The notes: generated by a model not told the origin, from the letters alone. 64,000 nucleotides of DNA from Oscillospiraceae bacterium (GCA_902779945.1 CACZDN010000015.1:1-64000); one strand, 5' to 3'. Counted from the first letter of the stretch, positions 49,496 through 59,438 are shown. Numbers and translations: made by a program.

Positions 49496-50349
49496 CAGCC
49501 CTTGACGCCGCCGAGAGCGATGCCGGCGATGATGTACTTGGACAGGGCGAAGTACACGACGAACAGCGGCAGCACCGTCAGCGTCAGGCCGAGGTAGATG
49601 GCGCCGTACTCTCTCTTGTAGATGTCGCCCTTGAGCATGGAGACCATGACCGGCATGGTCTTCACCTCGTCGCGCGTCAGCAGGATGGAGGGCATGAAGA
49701 GGTTATTCCAGGTGCCGACGAAGGAGAAGATGCCCTGGGTGGCCATGGCGGGCTTCATGATGGGCATGGCGATGCGGTTGAAGGTGAAAAACTCGCCCGC
49801 GCCGTCGATGCGCGCGGAGTCCAGCAGCTCCAGCGGCAGGGAGGCAATCATGAACTGCCGCATGAAGAAGACCGCGCTCGGCGCGTAGACCGCCGGGAGG
49901 ATCAGCGCCAGGAGGTTGTTGGTCATATGGATGCGGTACATGAACTGGTAGAAGCCGATGGCTGTGACCTGGCCGGGGATCATCATGACGCAGAGGATGA
50001 AGGTGAACATCGCATTCCGCAGCTTCCACTGATACGCCACGAGGGCGTAGGCCGTCAGCGTGGAGAAATAGACGGTGCAGGCCGTCGCGCCGACGGCGAC
50101 GATCAGGGAGTTGAGGAAGCCGCGGCCCGGGTTGAAGGATTTGCCCTGGAAGACCTTGAAGTTGTCCATCAGGTGGGTGGAGGGCATGAGCGCGACCGCC
50201 TGCTGCTGAACCTCAAAGGTGCTGCGGGTGGAGTTGATGGCCATGACGTAGAAGGGCCAGATGCTCAGCAGCGCCAGGATGATGCAGACGAAATAAATGA
50301 ACGCCTTTTTGATGGGGTTGCCGTCGCGTCTTTCAAATTTGTTCATCAT
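49495..50349 (-). CDS. CUT1 sugar ABC importer permease (MalG-like), beta-glucan locus
   Basis: 284 residues, six membrane helices, EAA loop ELLDSARIDGAGEFFTFNRIAMPIMKPAMAT. N-terminus LSIWPFYVMAINSTRSTFEVQQ is typical. Overlaps the upstream permease gene by four bases (ATGA). Works with the permease at 50346-51281 and the binding protein at 51506-52852; no ATPase is encoded here. Confidence 0.92.
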   Translation of the reverse strand: MMNKFERRDGNPIKKAFIYFVCIILALLSIWPFYVMAINSTRSTFEVQQQAVALMPSTHLMDNFKVFQGKSFNPGRGFLNSLIVAVGATACTVYFSTLTAYALVAYQWKLRNAMFTFILCVMMIPGQVTAIGFYQFMYRIHMTNNLLALILPAVYAPSAVFFMRQFMIASLPLELLDSARIDGAGEFFTFNRIAMPIMKPAMATQGIFSFVGTWNNLFMPSILLTRDEVKTMPVMVSMLKGDIYKREYGAIYLGLTLTVLPLFVVYFALSKYIIAGIALGGVKG

Positions 50350-51281
50350 TTTCTTTTCCTCCTCTCTCCCTTCCTCTCACGCAGCAGGTAAAACACGATT
50401 GCCGAGAAGAACGCGATAATCAGGAAGAGGATCATGCTGGCCGCCGCGCCGCGCGCGTACATGTAGCTGTTCTGGAAGGACTGGTTGTAGATAAACATCG
50501 TCGCCGTGAGAGTGGCGTTGCTGGGGTTGCCGTTGTTGAGCATTTTCGGGATGTCGTACATGCTCAGGCCGCCGATGAGGCTCGTGACCAGGGTATAGGT
50601 CAGGATGGTGCGCAGGTTCGGCAGCGTGATGCGGAAAAAGATCTGGCGGTCGTTCGCGCCGTCGATCTCGGCGGCCTCATAGATGTCGGGGCTGATGCCC
50701 AGAACGCCGGAGATCAGCACCAGCATCGTGTAGCCGTACCACATCCAGAACTGGATGAAGGCGACGATCCAGCGCGTGGCCGTGCCGCTGTTCATGAAGT
50801 AGTATGCGCTGTCGCGTATGCCCAGGCTGATGAGCAGGTCGTTCACAGGGCCCTTCGGGTAGCCGAAGAGGGTGCTGAACAGGACGGCGACGGAGGCTGA
50901 GGTGATGATGTTCGGCATGTAGAAAACGACCTTGAAGAAGCCCTTGCCCCTGATCTCGTTGCGGCGGCTGGTGAACCACGCCGTCAGCAGCAGGGCCAGC
51001 GTAATCTGGGGGATGAAGTTCATCGTCCAGAGCACGAAGGTGTTCTTGATGGAGAGGATGAAGGTCGGGGCCTTCAGGACGGCGCGGAAGTTTTTCCAGG
51101 GATCGTCCTTCAGGATATGGAAGGTGATGTTGCCGAGGCCCTTGCTGTCCGTGAAGCCGAGCAGCACCGTGAAGAGCGTGGGGTAGAGGTTGAAGACCAG
51201 GAAGGCAATGATAAAGGGGATCGAGAAGATATAGCCGTATTTTGCGTAGCTGAAATTGTCTTTTGATTTGATTTGGTTCAT
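50346..51281 (-). CDS. CUT1 sugar ABC importer permease (MalF-like), beta-glucan locus
   Basis: 311 residues, six membrane helices. YGYIFSIPFIIAFLVFNLYPTLFTVLLGFTD at the start, EAA loop YEAAEIDGANDRQIFFRITLPNLR. AAGGAG lies upstream of the ATG. Separated from the binding-protein gene by 224 bases with a stem-loop. Confidence 0.92.
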   Translation of the reverse strand: MNQIKSKDNFSYAKYGYIFSIPFIIAFLVFNLYPTLFTVLLGFTDSKGLGNITFHILKDDPWKNFRAVLKAPTFILSIKNTFVLWTMNFIPQITLALLLTAWFTSRRNEIRGKGFFKVVFYMPNIITSASVAVLFSTLFGYPKGPVNDLLISLGIRDSAYYFMNSGTATRWIVAFIQFWMWYGYTMLVLISGVLGISPDIYEAAEIDGANDRQIFFRITLPNLRTILTYTLVTSLIGGLSMYDIPKMLNNGNPSNATLTATMFIYNQSFQNSYMYARGAAASMILFLIIAFFSAIVFYLLRERKGERRKRK

Positions 51282-51437
51282 CGCAACACTTCAACTCCTT
51301 CGTATGTCAGAATCGGGAGCGCCGGAAGCAGCCCGTCGGGCTTTGATATAAACCGGAAACTCTGCAAGGGCGGAAACTCCGGCCCATATCAGAGCCCCCG
51401 AACCGCGGATATGGATGCCCGGCCTGAATATAGGCGC

Positions 51438-51474
51438 AAGGGGAAGGATAGCGGAAGCTATCCTTCCCTTTTTT
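51438..51474. terminator. Stem-loop between binding protein and permease genes
   Basis: AAGGGGAAGGATAGC and GCTATCCTTCCCTT with a 4-base loop. The T-run is on the plus side only; on the minus transcript it likely acts as a processing or attenuation hairpin. Confidence 0.65.
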
Positions 51475-51505
51475 GTCCTTGGAAGTCTGACGCAGCGAAA
51501 GCCGT

Positions 51506-52852
51506 TCAGAAGTCGACCTCGACGTCGAGGTTGTCGGCCACGTTGGTCTTGAAGGTGGTGATGGCATCGTCGCGGCTCAGCTCACCGGAGGTGTACTGAC
51601 GGACGGCGTCACGCCAATAGTTGTTGATGGTCTCGTCGTACTGGGTCAGGTTGGAGCCGTTGGCGTACTGGTTGGCGGGAACAAAGGCCTCGAACATGTT
51701 CTGGCCGCCCAGGAAGTCGAGTTCGCCGTTGGACCTGGCCATGACAGCGCCGGAAGCGACGGTGTCCTTGGTACCCTGCTCGCCGGACCAGGTGCCGTTG
51801 GCCCAGCCGTACTGCAGGCCGTCATCAGAGGAGTCAAGAGTGATCCACTTGATGAGCTCGGCAACAGCCTCGGCGTTCTGGGTGTCCTTGCTGGCCAGGA
51901 GCCAGGTGCCGCCCCAGAAGAAGCCGACGTTGGAGGGGCAGACGGCCCAGTCGCCGTAGGTGCCCTCGCCGGGAGCGGAGCCGCCGGAGTTGCCGGCCAT
52001 GACGTAGTTGATCAGCCATGCGGGGCCGTAGAAGCCGAAGACGGGCTGATTGCCGATACCGGCCATGTCAGCGTACCAGGCCTCGGTCCAGTCCTGGGTA
52101 TCGTTGTGGTAGCCGTTGTCCTTGAGCTGCTTGGACAGGTCGAGGAAGGCCTCACGCTTGGGGTCGATGTTCAGCTTGCCGTCGACGATCCAGCCGGCGT
52201 CGGAGCTGTTCTCAATGGCGTGCCAGATGTCGCCGTCACCGGAGACGATGGCGTAGCCCTTCTCCTTCAGAGCAGCGGCGGCCTCAAAGAACTTGTCCCA
52301 GCTCTGGGTGCCGGCGCCGATCGCCTCAGCGACGACAGCGGGATCATCGGAGCCGAACACGTCCTTCGCGATGGAGCGGCGGTAGATGAAGGCGCCGCCG
52401 GTGGCCTGGTAGCCGAGGCCGACGACCTTGCCGTCGGAGGGACGGGTGCCGATCTCGACGGAGTAGGGAGCGATCTCGGCCGCCGCGATCTCAGCGTCGA
52501 TGTCGATGCCCAGATCCTCATAGGCGGCGGCGAAGTCGGCCATGTCGCCCTGGGTGTATTTCAGAACGAAAGCGGCCTCGGCGCAGTAGAGGTCGGGAGC
52601 CTCGGAGCCGCCGGCTGCGAGGGCCTGGTCCAGCGCGGGCTGGTAGAGGCCGTCGGTGGTGGCGATGATGGTGTAGTTGACGTCATACTTTGCGGCGAAG
52701 TCGGGGTGCAGCTCGAGGTAGCGGTCGATCATCTTGGGGACTTCATCGGTGAAGGACCTCACGTTGATGGTGGTTTTCCCGTCGGCAAAGGCGGGAGCGC
52801 CGAGCGCGACGATCATGGCGAGCGCCAGGACAATTGCGAGCAGCTTTTTCAT
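51506..52852 (-). CDS. CUT1 extracellular sugar-binding protein, beta-glucan locus
   Basis: 448 residues. Signal peptide MKKLLAIVLALAMIVALG-APAFA-DG has a type I site and no lipobox Cys. The mature part fits the UgpB/MalE class (ALDQALAAGGSEAPDLYCAEAAFVLKYT, VGLGYQATGGAFIYRRSIAKDVFG, WLLASKDTQNAEAVAELIKWI). Start at MKKLLA; earlier in-frame ATG codons lie in the leader. First gene of the importer operon, with a promoter (52982-53009) and a LacI-type operator (52960-52973) directly downstream. Ligand probably cellobiose or short beta-glucans. Confidence 0.92.
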   Translation of the reverse strand: MKKLLAIVLALAMIVALGAPAFADGKTTINVRSFTDEVPKMIDRYLELHPDFAAKYDVNYTIIATTDGLYQPALDQALAAGGSEAPDLYCAEAAFVLKYTQGDMADFAAAYEDLGIDIDAEIAAAEIAPYSVEIGTRPSDGKVVGLGYQATGGAFIYRRSIAKDVFGSDDPAVVAEAIGAGTQSWDKFFEAAAALKEKGYAIVSGDGDIWHAIENSSDAGWIVDGKLNIDPKREAFLDLSKQLKDNGYHNDTQDWTEAWYADMAGIGNQPVFGFYGPAWLINYVMAGNSGGSAPGEGTYGDWAVCPSNVGFFWGGTWLLASKDTQNAEAVAELIKWITLDSSDDGLQYGWANGTWSGEQGTKDTVASGAVMARSNGELDFLGGQNMFEAFVPANQYANGSNLTQYDETINNYWRDAVRQYTSGELSRDDAITTFKTNVADNLDVEVDF

Positions 52853-52959
52853 AGGTTTATCCTCCATAAAAAATTGTGATTTATAAATTGCAGCGATCCG
52901 GCAGGAGGACCTGCCTGATGCCCTGCAAATCACCGGTAGAAGGCAAAAGCGATTTCTTA

Positions 52960-52973
52960 CTTAATCGTTTTCG
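52960..52973 (-). promoter_or_regulatory. LacI-type operator before the importer operon
   Basis: CTTAATCGTTTTCG shares CTTAATCGTTT with the site before cellobiose phosphorylase (56724-56737). It lies 9-22 bases downstream of the -10, where a bound repressor blocks transcription. Confidence 0.65.
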
Positions 52974-52981
52974 CATTTTTA

Positions 52982-53009
52982 AGATAATCCATTTCCCTCG
53001 ATTTGGCAA
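52982..53009 (-). promoter_or_regulatory. Promoter of the importer operon
   Basis: Minus strand TTGCCA (53004-53009), 16-base spacer, TTATCT (52982-52987), 130 bases before the ATG. Confidence 0.55.
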
Positions 53010-53202
53010 GTCTTTTTTGTCTAAAAATGCAAAATAGACTTCTTGCACAGTTTTGCTTCCTGTTTTTGTAGCATTTGACGGATGGGTCAAAGCTGACCAT
53101 ATTGGCAATAATCACTTATGGCTGAATATTTCAACCAGCAAAGTATAAAATTGTAAATATTCTGTAGCGCCTCCTGCAATAGCCCGCAGGGCTGGGGGGT
53201 AA

Positions 53203-53216
53203 CTTAAACGTTTACC
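53203..53216. promoter_or_regulatory. Operator-like CTTAAACGTTTACC at the GH3 stop codon
   Basis: Its TAAACGTTTA core is perfectly palindromic and close to the other two sites, but it overlaps the last GH3 codons (GTA AAC GTT TAA). It may be a true LacI site acting at a distance or a coincidence. Confidence 0.35.
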
Positions 53217-55294
53217 CTGACAGCCGCGGCCTTGCGGCCCGTCAGTGTTTCCGTGCGCTTGTCCGGGGCGCCGAAGCCTGCGTAGAGGGTCCAATTCCCG
53301 CTGCCGGGGACGCGGGCGCCCTGTTCGGTCACGACGGTGAAGGCGTCCGGGTGGATGGGGACGGTGAATTCCCGCTCCTCCCCCGCTTCGAGCCTGACGC
53401 GCCGGAAGCCGCAGAGGACGGGGTTCGGCGGGGCGAGGGGGGACCCCTCGTCATGCAGGTAGAGCTCGATGACCTCGTCTGTCGCGCGCTCGCCGGTGTT
53501 TTTCACGCGCACGCGGGCGTTTTCGCGGTCGGCCCCGAGGGAGACGAGCTCGCATCTTGCGTAGCTCAGCCCGTAGCCGAAGGGGTAGAGCGGCGTACCC
53601 TCATAATAGCGGTAGGTGCGGCCGCGCATGGCGTAGTCCGTGAAGTCCGGCAGCTCGGCGAGCGCCTCGTTGCAGTAGAAGGTGACCGGCAGCTTGCCGG
53701 ACGGGGACTCGCGCCCGAACAGCAGCTCCGCGACCGCCCTGCCGCCGCCTGCGCCCGGATACCAGCTCAGCAGGATCGCGTCGGCGCAGCACTGGGCGTA
53801 GCTCAGGTCGATGGCGCTGCCCGCCATGAGCACGACGACGGTGGGCCTGCCAACCGCCAGCACGCGCTCGAGCAGGAGACGCTGGCCCTCGGGCAGCAGG
53901 AGATCCGCCTTGTCGCCGGAGTAATAGCTGTTGCCGGTGTCGCCCTCCTCGCCCTCGAGGGTCTCGTCCAGACCGAGGACCAGGATCACGGTGTCGCTCG
54001 CCTTCGCGACGGCGACAGCCTCCGCGAGACGGTCGTGGGGCTTTGCCAGCGGCTCGACCCGGTCGCCGCCGAGAGAGGAGCCCTCGGAATACAGCACGCG
54101 GCAGCTGTCCCCGACCAGGTCCTGAATGCCCTCCAGCACCGTGACATAGCGCGAGGCGGTGCCGTGGTAGTTGCCGATGAGGGCCGCGCGGCTGTTGGCG
54201 TTCGGTCCGATGACGCCGAGCGTCCCGCAGCGCCCGGCATCCAGCGGGAGCAGCCCGTCGTTTTTCAGCAGCACGCAGGATTCGAGCGCCGCCTTATGCG
54301 CGAGAGCCAGATGCTCCGGAGCCTCGACCGCGGTGTAGGGGATGCTGTCGTACTCGCTGCCCGCGCCGAGATCCCCGAGCAGATAGCGCGTCGTGAACAG
54401 CCGCACGGCGCAGCGGGTGATGTCCTCCTCAGTGATCATGCCGCGCTCGTATGCCGCCATGATATGCTGGTAGGTGCAGCCGCAGTTGAGGTCGCAGCCC
54501 GCCTTGAGCGCTTTGGTGACGGATTCGGCGGGCTCTGTGGTGACCTTGTGGTTCTCGTGGAAATCGCGGATGGCCCAGCAGTCGGAGACGAAGTGGCCCT
54601 CGAAGCCCCATTCGCCGCGCAGCTTGCGCATCAGCGTGTCGCTGGCGCAGCAGACCTCGCCGTTGGTGCGGTTGTACGCGCCCATGACGGACTCGACCTT
54701 TGCCTCCTGCACCAGCGTCCGGAAGGCGGGCAGATAGGTCTCCTCAAGGTCCTTTTCGGAGGCGACGGCGTTGAAGCTGTGGCGCAGCGCCTCGGGCCCG
54801 CTGTGTACGGCGAAGTGCTTGGCGCAGGCGGCGGTGCGCAGGGTCTCCCCCTCGCCCTGCAGGCCCTTCACATAGGCCGTGCCGAGGCGGGCGGTGAGAT
54901 ACGGGTCCTCGCCGTAGGTCTCATGTCCGCGCCCCCAGCGGGGATCGCGGAAGATGTTCACGTTCGGGGACCAGACCGTGAGGCCGTGGTAGATGTCCCG
55001 GTCCCCCTCGCGGGAGAGGGCGTTGTATTTGGCCCGCGCCTCGGTGGACACGGCGGCACCGATCTTTTCGAGAAGGGCGTCGTCGAACATTGCCGCAAGC
55101 CCGATGGCCTGGGGGAAGCTCGTCGCGGTGCCGCCGCGGGCCAGGCCGTGCAGCGCCTCGTTCCACCAGTTGTATTCCGGCACGCCCAGCCGCTCGATGG
55201 CAGGCGCGTCAAAGCGAAGCTGCGAAGCCCGCTCCGCCACGGTCATCTGCGAAACCAGGGCCTCGGCCCGTTTTTTGGCGTTTTCACGCGTCAT
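53204..55294 (-). CDS. GH3 family beta-glycosidase
   Basis: 696 residues, no signal peptide. N-terminal TIM barrel with YNWWNEALHGLAR, GRGHETYGEDPYL, CAKHFAVHSGP, and the nucleophile in HFVSDCWAI; alpha/beta sandwich domain with LIGNYHG; C-terminal fibronectin-III-like domain (RVKNTGERATDEVIELYL). The WWNEALHGLA form is common to beta-glucosidases and beta-xylosidases of this branch, so specificity is open; the context favours beta-glucosidase. ATG at 55294 has AAGGGG 9 bases upstream, better than the ATG at 55303. Follows the LacI gene by 58 bases, likely co-transcribed. Confidence 0.92.
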   Translation of the reverse strand: MTRENAKKRAEALVSQMTVAERASQLRFDAPAIERLGVPEYNWWNEALHGLARGGTATSFPQAIGLAAMFDDALLEKIGAAVSTEARAKYNALSREGDRDIYHGLTVWSPNVNIFRDPRWGRGHETYGEDPYLTARLGTAYVKGLQGEGETLRTAACAKHFAVHSGPEALRHSFNAVASEKDLEETYLPAFRTLVQEAKVESVMGAYNRTNGEVCCASDTLMRKLRGEWGFEGHFVSDCWAIRDFHENHKVTTEPAESVTKALKAGCDLNCGCTYQHIMAAYERGMITEEDITRCAVRLFTTRYLLGDLGAGSEYDSIPYTAVEAPEHLALAHKAALESCVLLKNDGLLPLDAGRCGTLGVIGPNANSRAALIGNYHGTASRYVTVLEGIQDLVGDSCRVLYSEGSSLGGDRVEPLAKPHDRLAEAVAVAKASDTVILVLGLDETLEGEEGDTGNSYYSGDKADLLLPEGQRLLLERVLAVGRPTVVVLMAGSAIDLSYAQCCADAILLSWYPGAGGGRAVAELLFGRESPSGKLPVTFYCNEALAELPDFTDYAMRGRTYRYYEGTPLYPFGYGLSYARCELVSLGADRENARVRVKNTGERATDEVIELYLHDEGSPLAPPNPVLCGFRRVRLEAGEEREFTVPIHPDAFTVVTEQGARVPGSGNWTLYAGFGAPDKRTETLTGRKAAAVRVNV

Positions 55295-55352
55295 GAGGAT
55301 CATCCCCTTATTATAATGTTGATCTTTTCGATTTTCCGCCGGCTTTCCGGCG

Positions 55353-56360
55353 TCATATCTCCCCCACGCTCTCGCCCTCCTGCAGGCGTCCTGTGACGAG
55401 AACGCGGTCCGGGATCGCGGTGCGGGGGTGCTCGATCTGCTCGATGAGGCGGGCGGCGGAGAGGGCGCCCAGGCGGTCGGTATCCTGACGCCAGGTGGTG
55501 AGCACCGGGCTCATGATGCGGGAGAGGGGGATGCCGTCGTAGCCGACGACGGAGACGTCCTCCGGGATACGCAGGCCCGCGTCCCGGATGGCGTTGGCGC
55601 CGCCGATGAAGGAGTAGTCGTCCGGGAAGAAGATGCAGGTCGGCCTCTCGGGCAGGGCCAGCAGCTCCGCCGTGAGGGCGCGGCAGCTTTTCGGGTCGTG
55701 GTACACTCCCTCGCGTATCCACGCGTCGGGCACCCTGACGCCCAGCTCCTCGCACGCGCGGTGAAAGCCGATGAGGCGGCTCTGCGTCACGCTCGTCTTC
55801 TCCCCGTGGATGAAGGCGAGCCTGCGGTGCCCCTTTGAGACCGCGTAGCGCACCAGCGCGTCGGTGCCGGAGAGATTGTCCGACATGACGGAGAGGCGGT
55901 TGTTGAACACATGGTCGATGGTCACCACCGGCAGATCGGCGTTCACAAGCTCCAGCATCATCGGGTCCTGATAGTCCGCCAGGACGATCACCACCCCGTC
56001 CACACCCCGGTAGCGGCAGTGCTGCAGATAGCTCGCCGGTCTCACGCCGATGTTGCGGTTGATGAAGGTGATGTCGTAGCCGGAGCGCTCGGCCTCGCTG
56101 CGGATGCCGTCGAGCACGGCGGAAAAAAACTCGTGCGCAAGGCCGCCGCGCATGGGGTCGACGAACACGACGCCGATGTTGTAGGAGCGGTTGGTCTTGA
56201 GCGCGCGGGCCGAGGCGTTGGCCATATAGCCCATCTCGTCCGCAGTCCGCAAAACGCGCAGCCGCGTCTCCTCGCCGATGTCCTGCTGTCCGCTGAGCGC
56301 CTTGCTCACGGTGGCGACGGATACGCCGCAGCGCATCGCGATGTCTTTCATGGATACCAT
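55353..56360 (-). CDS. LacI-family transcriptional regulator
   Basis: 335 residues. HTH and hinge MKDIAMRCGVSVATVSKALSGQQDIGEETRLRVLRTADEMGYMANASARAL, then a periplasmic-binding-protein-like sensor domain (IGVVFVDP, DGVVIVLADYQ, VSVVGYDGIPLSRIMSPVLTTW). It probably represses the importer and cellobiose phosphorylase genes through CTTAATCGTTT operators, releasing on sugar binding. AAGGGGG precedes the ATG. Divergent from the phosphorylase gene across a 393-base gap. Confidence 0.94.
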   Translation of the reverse strand: MVSMKDIAMRCGVSVATVSKALSGQQDIGEETRLRVLRTADEMGYMANASARALKTNRSYNIGVVFVDPMRGGLAHEFFSAVLDGIRSEAERSGYDITFINRNIGVRPASYLQHCRYRGVDGVVIVLADYQDPMMLELVNADLPVVTIDHVFNNRLSVMSDNLSGTDALVRYAVSKGHRRLAFIHGEKTSVTQSRLIGFHRACEELGVRVPDAWIREGVYHDPKSCRALTAELLALPERPTCIFFPDDYSFIGGANAIRDAGLRIPEDVSVVGYDGIPLSRIMSPVLTTWRQDTDRLGALSAARLIEQIEHPRTAIPDRVLVTGRLQEGESVGEI

Positions 56361-56679
56361 ACGGCCGCCCCCTTTGCCTTAGGGCAATACCGCATAATTC
56401 GGCAAGAGCAGATCCTGAGAAAATTTGGGTTCTGATAAAGGCACTTTTTCGCAGATGTACTTTGTGTACCTCAAGACGTTTTCGTTTCTTTGAATGTAAC
56501 GCAGCGCGGATTAAAATGCAAGCGCTTTTTGCGAAAGCCGTCTGGAAGCCCGCAATTTTGTAGAAAGCGGCTATTTTAATCCGCACATTTTGGATGGTAT
56601 GTACAAGGCCGGGGCGCCGTTTTGGGGCGCTTGAAAAGCGCCGGGGAAAAGTCATATAAAAATTTCGGGCAAATAATGC
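56361..56679. other. Gap between lacI-type and phosphorylase genes: B fragment and cre-like site
   Basis: Holds a left-half family B element (56383-56475, with GGCAATACCGCATAATTCGG and GAGAAAATTTGGGTTCTG) whose right end is missing, and TGCAAGCGCTTTTTGC at 56517-56532, which fits a LacI/CcpA-type site and may regulate the regulator gene. No coding frame. Confidence 0.55.
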
Positions 56680-56708
56680 TTGCATTTCTGAAAGACATAG
56701 GATAATAT
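56680..56708 (+). promoter_or_regulatory. Promoter of cellobiose phosphorylase
   Basis: TTGCAT at 56680-56685, 17-base spacer, TAATAT at 56703-56708. Confidence 0.65.
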
Positions 56709-56723
56709 GTATATATAACAGAT

Positions 56724-56737
56724 CTTAATCGTTTAAG
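56724..56737 (+). promoter_or_regulatory. LacI-type operator before cellobiose phosphorylase
   Basis: CTTAATCGTTTAAG is an almost perfect CG-centred palindrome, 15 bases downstream of the -10 and just before the ribosome binding site. Matches the site at 52960-52973. Confidence 0.7.
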
Positions 56738-56753
56738 TTTGGAGGGATCCGCG

Positions 56754-59189
56754 ATGCAGTACGGAAGCTTTGACGACGCACGCCGCGAGTATGTCATCAC
56801 CACGCCGCGCACTCCCCTGCCCTGGATCAACTATCTCGGCAGTGACGATTTCTTTGCCCTGCTCTCGAATACCGCCGGCGGCTACGCCTTTTACCGCGAC
56901 GCCCGCCTGCGCCGTCTGACGCGCTACCGCTACAACAACGCCCCGCTGGATCAGGAGGGCTTCCGCCTCTACGTCAGGGACGGGGACCTGGTCTGGAACC
57001 CCGGCTGGCAGCCCGTACAGGTCGAGCCGGAGCGCTACAGCTGCCGCCACGGTCTGGGCTACACGATCATCGAGGGCGCGAAAAACGGCGTCGACGTCCG
57101 GCAGGAGCTGCTGGTCCCCAGGGGAGAAAACTGCCTGCTCATGCGCGTCACGGTCAAAAACGAGAGTGCCGCGGAAAAGGAGCTGCGCATCTTCCCGTAT
57201 GTGGAGTTCTGCCTCTGGGACGCGATGGACGACGCCTCTAACTTTCAGCGCAACTACTCCATCGGCGAGATGGAGATCGTCGGCCCCGCCATCTACCACA
57301 AGACCGAGTACCGCGAGCGCCGCGACCACTACGCCGTCTTCTGGGCCAATCGGGAGCCCGACGGCTTTGACACCGCGCGCGACGCCTTTCTCGGCGTCTA
57401 CGGCGGCCCCGCGCGGCCCGCGGCCGTGTTCGGAGACGGCTGCACCGGCAGCGTCGCCCACGGCTGGCAGCCCGTCGCCGCGCAGCAGTTCAACCTCCGC
57501 CTCGCTCCGGGCGGGAGCGAGAGCCTGATTTTCGGTCTCGGCTACATTGAGAACCCGCGGGACCGGAAATGGGCCGCGCCCGGTATTATTAATAAAGAAA
57601 AGGCCGAGGCGCTGATCGCCCGCTTCCCGGACGACGCCTCCTTCGACGCCGCGATGGACGCCCTGCGCGCCCACTGGAGCGCCCTGCTGGACAAGTACCA
57701 GGTCGAGACCGGGGACGCGCGGCTCGACCGCATGGTCAACATCTGGAACCAGTACCAGTGCATGGTCACCTTCAACATGAGCCGTTCGGCCAGCTATTTT
57801 GAGAGCGGCATGGGCCGCGGCATGGGCTTCCGCGACTCCTGCCAGGACCTTCTGGGCTTCGTGCACATGATTCCGGAGCGCGCGCGCGAGCGCATCCTCG
57901 ACATTGCGGCCACCCAGTTTCCCGACGGCAGCGCCTACCACCAGTACCAGCCCCTCACCAAGAAGGGGAACCTGGCCGTCGGCAGCGGCTTCAACGACGA
58001 TCCCCTCTGGCTCATCGCCGGGACCGACGCCTACCTGCGCGAGACCGGGGACTTCGGCATCCTGGACGAGCAGGTGGATTTCGACAACGATCCCACGCTG
58101 GCGCAGCCCCTTCTCGAGCATCTGCGCCGCAGCTTCCGCTACACCGTCACCCATCTCGGCCCCCACGGTCTGCCGCTCATCGGCCGCGCCGACTGGAACG
58201 ACTGTCTGAATCTCAACTGCTTCTCGGAGCACCCGGGTGAGAGCTTCCAGATCACCGGGCCGAGCGAGGGGCCCGTCGCCGAGAGCGTGTTCATCGGCGG
58301 CATGTTCGTCAAATACGGCCGCGCCTGGGCGGAAATCTGCCGCCACGTCGGGCTGAACAGCGAGGCGGACGAGGCCGACCAGGCCATCGCCGCGGTGGAG
58401 AAGGCCGTGCTCGACGCCGGCTGGGACGGCGCGTGGTTCCGCCGCGCGTTCGACGCGTTCGGAAACGTTGTCGGCGGGAGCGCGTGCGAGGAGGGCCAGA
58501 TCTTCATCGAGCCGCAGGGCATGTGCGTCATGGCCGGCATCGGCAAGGAGACCGGCGAGGCCGCGAAGGCGCTCGAGAGCGTGAAGGAGCGCCTGGACAC
58601 CAAATACGGCATCGTGCTCAACAACCCGGCCTATACCCGCTACCACCTCGAGCTGGGCGAGATCTCCAGCTATCCCCCCGGCTACAAGGAGAACGCCGGC
58701 ATTTTCTGCCATAACAACCCCTGGATCGTCTGCGCCGAGACGGAGCTGGGCCACGGCAGCCGGGCCTTTGAGGTCTACCGCCGCACCTGCCCCGCCTTCA
58801 TCGAGGACATCAGCGAGATCCACCGCACCGAGCCCTATGTCTACAGCCAGATGATCGCCGGCAAGGACGCACCATCCTTCGGCGAGGCCAAGAACTCCTG
58901 GCTGACCGGCACCGCCGCCTGGACCTTCCTGAGCGTGTCGCAGGCCATTCTCGGCGTCAAGCCCACGCTCGACGGCCTGTTGATCGACCCCTGCGTCCCG
59001 TCCGGCTGCAAGGGCTTCACGGTCAGACGCCGTTTCCGCGGCGCAAGCTATGAGATCACGGTCCGAAACCCGAACGGCGCGGAGCACGGCGTCAGGGAGC
59101 TGCGCGTCAACGGCGCGCTCACGGAGGGCCGGCTCATCCCCGTCCAGGCCCCCGGCGAAAGCGTGAAGGTCGAGGTTCTGCTCGGCTGA
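56754..59189 (+). CDS. Cellobiose phosphorylase (GH94)
   Basis: 811 residues, family length. Characteristic stretches are [99 protein letters not shown], and [20 protein letters not shown] with the general acid Asp. These match cellobiose phosphorylases of Cellulomonas/Clostridium type more closely than the enzyme at 40543-42924. It cleaves cellobiose with phosphate into glucose-1-phosphate and glucose in the cytosol. ATG has GGAGGG 7 bases upstream. Divergent from the LacI gene, with an operator between promoter and start. Confidence 0.95.
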   Translation: MQYGSFDDARREYVITTPRTPLPWINYLGSDDFFALLSNTAGGYAFYRDARLRRLTRYRYNNAPLDQEGFRLYVRDGDLVWNPGWQPVQVEPERYSCRHGLGYTIIEGAKNGVDVRQELLVPRGENCLLMRVTVKNESAAEKELRIFPYVEFCLWDAMDDASNFQRNYSIGEMEIVGPAIYHKTEYRERRDHYAVFWANREPDGFDTARDAFLGVYGGPARPAAVFGDGCTGSVAHGWQPVAAQQFNLRLAPGGSESLIFGLGYIENPRDRKWAAPGIINKEKAEALIARFPDDASFDAAMDALRAHWSALLDKYQVETGDARLDRMVNIWNQYQCMVTFNMSRSASYFESGMGRGMGFRDSCQDLLGFVHMIPERARERILDIAATQFPDGSAYHQYQPLTKKGNLAVGSGFNDDPLWLIAGTDAYLRETGDFGILDEQVDFDNDPTLAQPLLEHLRRSFRYTVTHLGPHGLPLIGRADWNDCLNLNCFSEHPGESFQITGPSEGPVAESVFIGGMFVKYGRAWAEICRHVGLNSEADEADQAIAAVEKAVLDAGWDGAWFRRAFDAFGNVVGGSACEEGQIFIEPQGMCVMAGIGKETGEAAKALESVKERLDTKYGIVLNNPAYTRYHLELGEISSYPPGYKENAGIFCHNNPWIVCAETELGHGSRAFEVYRRTCPAFIEDISEIHRTEPYVYSQMIAGKDAPSFGEAKNSWLTGTAAWTFLSVSQAILGVKPTLDGLLIDPCVPSGCKGFTVRRRFRGASYEITVRNPNGAEHGVRELRVNGALTEGRLIPVQAPGESVKVEVLLG

Positions 59190-59349
59190 TACGATTATCC
59201 GATAAGGCGGTTTGAAAGATTCCCGGGACAGATTTGCGTCAGGCAGGGCAGCGGACGCAGAGCAACCTTTGTGTATGGTCAAGTCCGATAACGAAGCCTG
59301 GCATGAATCCGGCCGGAAAGAAGCAGACTGTTCTGTCGGATAATCATAT
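59189..59349. mobile_element. Family A element, copy A2 (161 bp)
   Basis: Ends ATACGATTATCCGATAAGGC and the inverse of ATATGATTATCCGACAGAAC. Interior CAGATTTGCGTCAGGCAGGG and ATCCGGCCGGAAAG are shared with A1. Starts at the last base of the phosphorylase stop codon, so it inserted at the very gene end. The uninterrupted reference for the A3/B insertion. Confidence 0.8.
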
Positions 59350-59395
59350 GAGAGCCGCGTGCCTGGCGCACGGAAAAGGCGAAAAGAATGCAAGT

Positions 59396-59438
59396 ATCCC
59401 CGGCAAATATCGGAAAAGCTTCCGTATTTGCCGGGGAT
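59396..59438. terminator. Hairpin between cellobiose phosphorylase and the GtrA-like gene
   Basis: ATCCCCGGCAAATA and TATTTGCCGGGGAT with an inner GGAA/TTCC pair. It lies between convergent genes; T-runs are weak. Confidence 0.6.
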
